Source: Propionispira arboris
GTDB lineage: Bacteria > Bacillota > Negativicutes > Selenomonadales > Selenomonadaceae
Length of the DNA stretch: 64,000 nucleotides
NCBI RefSeq assembly: GCF_900109225.1
Contig: NZ_FNZK01000021.1
Coordinates: 1-64,000, forward strand
Reading direction: 5' to 3'
This document shows positions 56,205 to 64,000 of this stretch, one piece after another. The notes under the pieces are model-generated. The model ran no database searches. It was not told where the DNA came from and worked only from the letters and a program-made list of their open reading frames with translations. Position 1 is the stretch's first letter; every line of letters starts with the position of its first letter. A program made the translations under genes and the position numbers.

Positions 56205-56883
56205 CTTTATCTGTCCTCAGCTTTATCTTAACATCTGCTTGAATATATCCATTTTTTAATGAGGCTCTTGTAAATTCCATATGAAGCTGTTCTGTATTTA
56301 GAAACGCATTTGGATATTGATCTGCATCCAACATTCGTATATAATCAAATATTCTTCCTAAATCATTTAATTTACTGATATCACTTTCCAAGGGGGTACG
56401 CCGTTTAAAAATAGCTTGGGCACCTCGTTGTGGTTCAGGTTTAATATCCTTTTGTATAAGTTCAATTATCATCTCTTTCGTAAGTTCAGCTGCTCGCAAA
56501 TAAATTTCTTCAGCACTTCCCCACAATGAAAGCTTTTTTTTCATATAAATATCACCAGCATCTAATTCTTGATTACAACGTAAAGCCGATAACTTCGTTT
56601 CATAAATTTCACGTACTATAAGATTTTGCAAGGGGCTTCCCCCACGACCAAAAGGCAAATCTGTCATATGAAAAATCACACACTCAAAATTCTCATAAAT
56701 TTCTGGGGTTATAATATATGACCAATGCGGGAAAAAAACATATCGAGGTTGATATTCTTCCAAAAAATTTTTTAGCAATAACTCTTGCTTTTCTATATAA
56801 ACAATATTACTGTTTGTGCGTTGTTCAATTTCTCTAATATAGTTTCTATGCCAACTTTTACTAGAAACAACAATATTATTCAT
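56197..56883 (-). CDS. Formyltransferase-like protein 1
   Basis: 228 residues of the formyltransferase fold (GART/Fmt type). Its likely active-site run is VIFHMTDLPFGRGGSPLQNL near residues 90-109, and ELDAGDIYMKK supplies the later Asp. The Asn that stands two residues before the His in Fmt and ArnA is not present. These enzymes move a formyl group from N10-formyl-tetrahydrofolate onto an amino sugar. It is a candidate for the N-acyl step usually done by PseH. GGTGA precedes the ATG. Confidence 0.8.
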   Translation of the reverse strand: MNNIVVSSKSWHRNYIREIEQRTNSNIVYIEKQELLLKNFLEEYQPRYVFFPHWSYIITPEIYENFECVIFHMTDLPFGRGGSPLQNLIVREIYETKLSALRCNQELDAGDIYMKKKLSLWGSAEEIYLRAAELTKEMIIELIQKDIKPEPQRGAQAIFKRRTPLESDISKLNDLGRIFDYIRMLDADQYPNAFLNTEQLHMEFTRASLKNGYIQADVKIKLRTDKDE

Positions 56884-56895
56884 CTAAATTCACCT

Positions 56896-57546
56896 TCAAT
56901 ATTCTTTGCGGATTTCCAAAATATATTTATGATTTTCCATCTCAAAATAGGCAGGATATTTTTTATTATCTACAACACGCAATAAATTAAATTGTTCTTT
57001 TATTGTCTTATTTATATCTAGATTACTGTCCGAAGGTAATCTTTTAGAGTAATAAGTCCCCTTTCCGATCTGTTTACGTCTTTTCTTTACAATTTTCTCA
57101 TAATCACACACAAAATCTAAGCACAGCTCTATAGTAATATTCCCCTGTACCTCTCTTAATTCGCCAATTAATTCAAATCCATCAAACATCAAATTTTTTT
57201 GCAAATAAATTTCACCATTATCAACTTTTTCAGTTGCCTCAAATAACGTGATAGGAATTTGTGTTTTGCCTTCTAAAATTTGCCATGTAAGTGGAGACCA
57301 TCCTTTCCCTTTTGGTAAATCACTTTCATGAACCACCAAATTATGTTTATTTAATTGTAAAAATTCTTTTTTTACAATCTCTGAATAACTTAATAAGAAA
57401 ACAAAGTCATATCGATTTTTTTTATCAAAATGATACAATTTTTTAACTTGATGTCCTAATATGACTAATTTTTCTTCTAAAATATCTACATAGCTTGTGA
57501 TCCAAGAATCTTGATCATATACAATTGCTATATTATAAGACACCAT
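56896..57546 (-). CDS. Formyltransferase-like protein 2
   Basis: 216 residues, a second formyltransferase-like protein clearly related to the neighbour but diverged: VVHESDLPKGKGWSPLTWQI and KVDNGEIYLQK replace the corresponding motifs. Two tandem formyltransferases beside one deacetylase suggest two amino positions are formylated. ATG at 57546 is preferred because GGTGG lies 10 bases upstream and it does not overlap pseG; a start at 57612 would. Confidence 0.78.
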   Translation of the reverse strand: MVSYNIAIVYDQDSWITSYVDILEEKLVILGHQVKKLYHFDKKNRYDFVFLLSYSEIVKKEFLQLNKHNLVVHESDLPKGKGWSPLTWQILEGKTQIPITLFEATEKVDNGEIYLQKNLMFDGFELIGELREVQGNITIELCLDFVCDYEKIVKKRRKQIGKGTYYSKRLPSDSNLDINKTIKEQFNLLRVVDNKKYPAYFEMENHKYILEIRKEY

Positions 57547-57586
57547 AATTTGTTTTCCACCTTCCACACGATCACTATTAAATAAT

Positions 57587-58651
57587 TTAATCGAATAAAA
57601 AAACAAACTCATCTCCTTTGCCTAGTTCAAATGATCGTATTTTTAATGTTAAAAGCATTTCACTCTGGAAAAATATTTTCTCAATAAATTTGCAAATAAT
57701 TTCTTCCGTAACGAAATCTTCGCTTCCTAAATATAGAACGTACCTTGCTTCTGCACAATCTTTGCATATTTGTATTTGATTATCAGCAATTGACGTTACA
57801 ACTGCTGGCAAGCCCAAAAAGCAACGTTCCCATGTAGTTGTACCACCAGCACCTAATGTTAAATCTGCTTGATTCATAAATTCTGCCATATTATCCACTT
57901 GGCAATAATATTTCATAAATTCATGCTGCTGGCAAAACTCCGCAACTTCATCCTTATATGGATTGCCTTCTCCTACAATGACATTGACCAAAACTTTCGG
58001 TAACGAAAGCATTGCTAATGCCCTTAACGCCTTCATTGTTTCATTGGTCAAATCGCTGCCACCATAAAAAATTAAGATATTGTATATTTTCCCATCACGC
58101 TTGCGCATTTTTTTTTGTGCCTCATAAAATTCCTCACGCAAAAGAACATATTTCGGACCTAATAACAGCTGACAGTGTGATGGCACTAATCCCTTATAAC
58201 GAAAATTCTTATTTAAATAGAAATTCTGATCCAATAAAACATCGCAGTCATGTCTACGATTTGCTAAATCATCAATCACCATAATTTTATGCACAAATGG
58301 TCTGAGTTTCTTTTCCCATTCTTCATTAATCGCATAGCTATCAACAATCAAATAATCAGGTTTGCATTGTTTTTGTAATACATTAATACATGCATTTGCA
58401 TCCTGTTGTTGCGTCACGGTCAGCCATTTTTCATAACCTTTTATCTCATTTTGTGGTTCGCATTGTGGCAAAACAATTAAAGAATACCCTTTCTTTTGAA
58501 TAACATCATTTAAATTACCTGGCAAATCTCGTGAAATAAACATAATCTCAGCATTATTTTCTTTTCTCAATTTCCCTGCCAAAGTGATACAGCGCATTAC
58601 ATGTCCACTACCTATTTGTGTTGATGAATCTACACGAAAAACTATATTCAT
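57587..58651 (-). CDS. pseG: UDP-sugar hydrolase PseG
   Basis: Hydrolyses UDP from the UDP-2,4-diamino-trideoxy-altrose intermediate before condensation by PseI. The N-terminal FRVDSSTQIGSGHVMRCITLA, the GGSDLTN loop and GAGGTTTWERCFLGLPAVV are hallmarks of PseG/SpsG proteins of GT-B fold. 354 residues fits. GGGATGAT precedes the ATG. Directly downstream of the aminotransferase. Confidence 0.92.
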   Translation of the reverse strand: MNIVFRVDSSTQIGSGHVMRCITLAGKLRKENNAEIMFISRDLPGNLNDVIQKKGYSLIVLPQCEPQNEIKGYEKWLTVTQQQDANACINVLQKQCKPDYLIVDSYAINEEWEKKLRPFVHKIMVIDDLANRRHDCDVLLDQNFYLNKNFRYKGLVPSHCQLLLGPKYVLLREEFYEAQKKMRKRDGKIYNILIFYGGSDLTNETMKALRALAMLSLPKVLVNVIVGEGNPYKDEVAEFCQQHEFMKYYCQVDNMAEFMNQADLTLGAGGTTTWERCFLGLPAVVTSIADNQIQICKDCAEARYVLYLGSEDFVTEEIICKFIEKIFFQSEMLLTLKIRSFELGKGDEFVFLFD

Positions 58652-58655
58652 TCTA

Positions 58656-59951
58656 TCATCCCAATACGATTTTTAATGGTTCACCTTCCATAAAGGAAGC
58701 CGGATTACCTGATTGTAATGCCTTTTTATAAACTTTCATAGCATCTTCAAATACATTCAAAGTAAAATCAATATCCTTGTCGGTATGACTATAACAAGGA
58801 AATATACTCCAGCCAAGCAATACTCCGCGCTTTACACATTCCTGCATGAAAATAGAATTATATAACCAATCTTTTTTCCCATTTGAATCCTTGTATTCAA
58901 AGCCCATTCGACAAGGATATCCCTTTAATTCAATATTAACACCAATATGCTGTGCGATTTTATTCGTTTCTGATTTAATCTTTCTACCTAAATTCCAAAT
59001 ACGTTCTGTAACATCTTTGTTTTTAAGTTCATTCATAACAGCAACTCCAGCTGCTAAAGATAAACATTCCCCACCAAATGTCGTAGAAATGAAGATCTGT
59101 TTATCTACTGTATCCATAATCTCACGCTTACCGGCAATGATAGACAATGGCATTCCATTTGCTGCCGCCTTGCCAAACGTCGCCAAATCAGGAGTCACTT
59201 CAAAATATTTTTGGGCACCACCGATACTGAAACGAAAACCATCAACAACTTCATCAAATATCAACAATGCACCATTAATATGGCATAATTCTTGAACTTT
59301 ATTCAAAAAATCTTTTTCTGGTTCATCGAGAATGACTGGTTCAATAATAACCGCCGCCACTTCGCGTGCATAGGTCTTAAATAATTTTTCCAATTCATCA
59401 AAATCATTATAATCAAAGATATGTACATATTGGCGAACATCATCAATAATTCCGCCTTGCCTAACACTTTCTGCTGCAGTTGTCCATTCATGCCAACCAT
59501 GGTATTCGCCCCGAATAATATGCTTTTTCCCAGTATACGCTCGGGCAATACGAACAGCACCTTCCGTTGCTGAAGAACCAGTTTTTAAAAAACGAACTTT
59601 TTCTGCACAAGGTATATTTTCTACACAAAGTTTTGCATATTCCACCTCAATAGGTGCAACAAGAGAAAACCCCATACCTCTCTTTAGTTGAGCAATAACT
59701 GCATCATCTACAGCCTGATATTGATACCCTAGAAGTATTGGTCCAAGGCCCATATCATAATCAATATATTCATTGCCATCTGGATCCCACACATGTGCTG
59801 CTTTACCTTTTTCAATATAAATTGGTGAAACACCTTGGATATGTGTTTCCGGACCTTTACTATAAAGCTGGCATCCTGATAATATGATATTCGAAGCCTC
59901 ACTCCATATTTGGTTTGATTTATCTAAATGTCTCTTTAATATTTCGACCAT
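58656..59951 (-). CDS. Class III aminotransferase (GSA-aminomutase-like)
   Basis: 431-residue PLP enzyme related to glutamate-1-semialdehyde aminomutase. IYIEKGKAAHVWDPDGNEYIDY, the PLP-binding LIFDEVVDGFR and the Schiff-base Lys in TFGKAAANGMPL are intact. It is not the standard Pse aminotransferase (PseC is also present), so it must serve an extra amino group or another pathway step. It overlaps the cytidylyltransferase gene by 32 bases, a strong coupling. Substrate unknown. Confidence 0.85.
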   Translation of the reverse strand: MVEILKRHLDKSNQIWSEASNIILSGCQLYSKGPETHIQGVSPIYIEKGKAAHVWDPDGNEYIDYDMGLGPILLGYQYQAVDDAVIAQLKRGMGFSLVAPIEVEYAKLCVENIPCAEKVRFLKTGSSATEGAVRIARAYTGKKHIIRGEYHGWHEWTTAAESVRQGGIIDDVRQYVHIFDYNDFDELEKLFKTYAREVAAVIIEPVILDEPEKDFLNKVQELCHINGALLIFDEVVDGFRFSIGGAQKYFEVTPDLATFGKAAANGMPLSIIAGKREIMDTVDKQIFISTTFGGECLSLAAGVAVMNELKNKDVTERIWNLGRKIKSETNKIAQHIGVNIELKGYPCRMGFEYKDSNGKKDWLYNSIFMQECVKRGVLLGWSIFPCYSHTDKDIDFTLNVFEDAMKVYKKALQSGNPASFMEGEPLKIVLG

Positions 59952-60723
59952 ATACTTTGCCTTCCTCCAAAAAAATTTTATCGTCTTTCAACGATTTATT
60001 CATTCCCTCATTACGCTGATAACTATTATTCATCTTTTCGATTTCTGGGTATCTTTTTAATAATTCAACAATATCCTGCATTAAAAATACCTTATTACTT
60101 GGGTATAAATATTCATAGACTTTTGTAACAGCCGCAAAATCATCAAGTTCATCAACAGTCCAACGCATTTTTGATAAATCAATATTATTTTTCAGGCACC
60201 CCAATCGAAACGACTGCGGCTTCTGATGAATATATGGCGTTACGTGTTCACGTTCAGAAGGCAGTTGCGCATTTTCCCAAGCGTTTTTTAGTATTGAAAA
60301 CTTCATAATTTCTACGTCCAGCCCATCTGGATAAGTAACTTCTAATGTATTGCTAGTGTAATCATTGTTTTCTTCAATATGCTTCATAATTACCGCATCA
60401 ATAATTTTCCAATCAATCAGCGGACAATCTCCTGTCAAACGAACTACATGCTCGGGTTGATATTGTTTGGCACATTGATAATAGCGATCCAAAACATCAT
60501 TGAGATTTCCACGAAAAACTTCAATACCATACTGTCTACAAATCATTGATAGTTCATCATCGTTACACGCATTACTAGTTGCTAAAACAACTTTTCCAAT
60601 AAACAAACTTCTTTGAATTCGTTCTATTTCATGAATTATCATAGGTTTTTTTAATATATGTTTTAGAACTTTCCCTGGTAATCTACTTGACGAACTTCTT
60701 GCCTGAACTATCGCTAGAATCAT
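59920..60723 (-). CDS. SpsF-like cytidylyltransferase
   Basis: 267-residue nucleotidyltransferase. The start LAIVQARSSSSRLPGKVL, LTGDCPLIDWKIIDAV and DYTSNTLEVTYPDGLD are typical of SpsF/CMP-sugar cytidylyltransferases. No separate PseF/NeuA is visible in the window, so this may be the CMP-Pse synthetase, or it may act with the aminotransferase on a different sugar. Overlaps the aminotransferase gene. Confidence 0.85.
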   Translation of the reverse strand: MILAIVQARSSSSRLPGKVLKHILKKPMIIHEIERIQRSLFIGKVVLATSNACNDDELSMICRQYGIEVFRGNLNDVLDRYYQCAKQYQPEHVVRLTGDCPLIDWKIIDAVIMKHIEENNDYTSNTLEVTYPDGLDVEIMKFSILKNAWENAQLPSEREHVTPYIHQKPQSFRLGCLKNNIDLSKMRWTVDELDDFAAVTKVYEYLYPSNKVFLMQDIVELLKRYPEIEKMNNSYQRNEGMNKSLKDDKIFLEEGKVYGRNIKETFR

Positions 60724-60782
60724 CTCATTACACCTCTACAAATGCATCTTCTTAATTTTGTATACATCAACCTCAAAAAATT

Positions 60783-61679
60783 TCAAGTATTTATCCACCG
60801 ACTTGGCATAATAATTTCATCTTCTATATTGCGAAAAGTTCCACATAATGCATTATAACATTCTATAAATCCATTGGCCTTTTCTATTATTTTCAAGTTA
60901 TCCATCAGTTGACTTTCATTGTCTACCCCAAAAACAATCTTATCTATTCCATTATGGCAATAATTAAATAAAAATGCCGCTTCACGCCGCGAATAGCCAA
61001 ATTTCAGTACAGTATCATCAAATTTTTCCAAATACGGTATCGCCTCTATCAAGTATCTAGGCACGTCTTCAATACGCATCAATAAAAGTCCTTGCAAAAA
61101 AGCACTACGCGCAAAAACTGTTACATGATTTTTTTTTGCTATTTCAAAAAAATCAGTTTGATCAAGTCTCTGATCAAATACATTATAAGGGATTTGAATA
61201 TAATCAATTTTTCCACTATTAACAGCATTTAAAGCATCTTCCGGTTCATAAACAGAAATGCCAATATTTTTCACCAATCCCTTATGCTTGCAAACCTGTA
61301 AGCCCTTTATGATTTCTGTATGATAAAAGTCCTTTGCTTCATGCAATAAATAGCCGTCTAAAAAATCCACACCCAAATTCAACAAAGATTTTACAATTTC
61401 TTGCTGTACCACCTTCGCTGTATCTCCAGCACCATTGTTGTCTATATTTGGTTTCAGCTTTGAAATAATGTTCACATCATAATGCCCAATTCCAAATTCT
61501 CGCAAAATCGCCTCAGCATTTCCATAAACACTTGCCGTATCAAAATACGTTATACCATTTTCAATAGCCGCCTGTAACACAGAAAAACTTTCTTCATGGG
61601 TCGGTTGACGCCCAATTTCATTTTTAATTCCATATTTTAACCCAAGCTGAACCGTTCCTAAACACAACTTATCAAGCAT
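60783..61679 (-). CDS. Aldo/keto reductase
   Basis: 298-residue NAD(P)H-dependent aldo/keto reductase. GTVQLGLKYGI, TYFDTASVYGNAE (with the catalytic Tyr), LHEAKDF and KNIGISVYEPEDA are visible. Such genes recur in Firmicutes nonulosonic-acid clusters beside SpsF-like and GSA-like genes, but their step is not settled. It overlaps pseC by 8 bases. Confidence 0.85.
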   Translation of the reverse strand: MLDKLCLGTVQLGLKYGIKNEIGRQPTHEESFSVLQAAIENGITYFDTASVYGNAEAILREFGIGHYDVNIISKLKPNIDNNGAGDTAKVVQQEIVKSLLNLGVDFLDGYLLHEAKDFYHTEIIKGLQVCKHKGLVKNIGISVYEPEDALNAVNSGKIDYIQIPYNVFDQRLDQTDFFEIAKKNHVTVFARSAFLQGLLLMRIEDVPRYLIEAIPYLEKFDDTVLKFGYSRREAAFLFNYCHNGIDKIVFGVDNESQLMDNLKIIEKANGFIECYNALCGTFRNIEDEIIMPSRWINT

Positions 61680-62825
61680 TTTCCAAAACTTCTTTCAACA
61701 CATCTACCACATTAGTTTGTTGTTCATCTGTTAAGCTATAGTATAGCGGTAATGTAAAAGCTTCTGCATAATAGTTTTCACTATTAGGAAAATCCCCCAT
61801 ATTAAACCCTAATTGCTGATAATACGGCTGAGTATGCACTGGAATATAATGCACATTCAATATAATTCCTTTTGTCTTCATTTTATAAAATATATCTTTC
61901 TTGTTTAATTTAACTTTTGATAAATCCAATCGTACGACATAAATATGCCATGATGAATTTGTATCTGGGTGCTGATAAGGTAATGTTAACGGTAAATCTT
62001 TTAACAGCTCATTATATCTGTCAGCCAAGTATCTACGGCGAATAATGAATTCATCTAACCGGTCCATTTGACTATACCCCAAAGCTGCTTGCATGTCCGT
62101 CATTCGATAGTTAAATCCTAAATTAATTTGCTGATAATACCATGGACCATCTGCTTTGCCCTTTAAGAACGATTCATCACGTGTAATACCATGATTACGA
62201 AAAAGTTGCAAATTTTTGTATAAAATATCATCATTTGTCAGTACCATCCCACCTTCTCCAGTAGTAATAATCTTAACTGGATGAAAACTGAATACGGTCA
62301 TATCAGAATACCTACACGACCCGATTTTTGTATTCTTATATTCCCCACCGATACAGTGTGAGGCATCTTCTAACACCGTAAAATTATATTCCTGTGCTAA
62401 TTCATAAATTCGTTTCATATTACAAGATTGTCCTGAAAAATGGACTGGTACAACAATTTTCGGTTTTTTATTTGTATTTCTCAGCTTAGTTTCCAATTGA
62501 TCAACACTCATATTGTAAGTATCAGTATCTATATCCACAAAATCAACCGCAGCACCACAATACCGTGCACAATTGGCCGAGGCTACAAAAGTATTCGGTG
62601 TGGTCCATAACACATCATCTTTCGCAAGCCCAGCTGCCAAACAAGCTATATGTAATGCAGATGTCGCATTCGTTACAGCTACAGCATACTTCACCCCACA
62701 ATACGCTGCTACTTTTTGTTCAAATTTTTCAATAGCGGGTCCTTGCGTCAAAAAATCAGATTTCAAAACATTAACTACAGCATCAATCTCTTTTTGGTTT
62801 ATGCTTTGTTTACCATAATATATCA

Positions 62826-62826
<1 letters not shown>
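61672..62826 (-). CDS. pseC: UDP-4-keto-sugar aminotransferase PseC
   Basis: PLP aminotransferase of the DegT/DnrJ family that adds the 4-amino group in pseudaminic acid synthesis. VTNATSALHIACLAAGL, the PLP Lys in FSFHPVKIITTGEGGM and FRNHGI are intact; 384 residues fits PseC. Its ATG shares a base with the pseB stop (TAATG), a coupling signal. Together with PseB it makes the UDP-4-amino-altrose intermediate. Confidence 0.94.

Positions 62827-64000
<1,174 letters not shown>

Overview
The window looks like the chromosome of a motile, low-GC member of the Negativicutes (Selenomonadaceae/Sporomusaceae relatives). Supporting signs are the housekeeping order hpf-secA-prfB-LmeA-DUF5693-csaB-ftsE-ftsX-envC-like-ctpA-uvrB-uvrA, an anaerobe's rubredoxin, long-form Hpf, and motility-linked small proteins (YjfB-like, FlxA-like) next to bacterial OGT-type glycosyltransferases. 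The genus cannot be fixed from the sequence alone.

Region 1 (about 0-27.3 kb) is housekeeping DNA, nearly all on the minus strand: malate dehydrogenase, rubredoxin, a PHP phosphoesterase, uvrC, a lone biotin carboxylase (the only large plus-strand gene), uvrBA, a cell-wall/division operon (ftsE, ftsX, an EnvC-like activator, ctpA), csaB with two envelope genes, prfB (with its programmed frameshift), secA, hpf, a cold-shock protein, a polar amino acid ABC transporter and a zinc-ribbon protein. Strong promoters (several with exact 17-base spacing) and intrinsic terminators divide it into transcription units. A LexA-like box overlaps the inferred start site of uvrBA.

Region 2 (about 27.6-32.1 kb) is motility-linked: a YjfB-like protein, two OGT/SPINDLY-type glycosyltransferases (one without and one with TPRs), a FlxA-like coiled coil and a further TPR protein.

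Region 3 (about 32.2-64 kb, continuing past the right edge) is a visibly AT-richer glycan island, all on the minus strand with short gaps or overlaps. From upstream (right) to downstream (left) it encodes: a pseudaminic-acid-type pathway (pseB, pseC, aldo/keto reductase, SpsF-like cytidylyltransferase, class III aminotransferase, pseG, two formyltransferase-like proteins, a PIG-L deacetylase, pseI); a B12/radical SAM enzyme and a LIC12162-family transferase; a decayed methyltransferase gene; FkbM methyltransferase, sugar epimerase, GT8 and GT2 enzymes; a CDP-6-deoxyhexose set (rfbF, rfbG, rfbC-like, reductase); more transferases including an RgpF-like protein; a very large HAD-family protein; and a CDP-polyol set (cytidylyltransferase, polyol-phosphate dehydrogenase, pentulose-phosphate epimerase). 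All three sugar-activating nucleotidyltransferases look CTP-dependent. No Wzx, Wzy or ABC exporter is visible, which fits cytoplasmic glycosylation of flagellin, though an exporter could lie outside the window.

The most unusual features are (i) a Pse pathway in which PseH appears to be replaced by two formyltransferases plus a deacetylase, suggesting an N-formylated nonulosonic acid, and (ii) a Rossmann-like 'GxG ... FID' module that recurs in eight different proteins of the island, at either end or in the middle.
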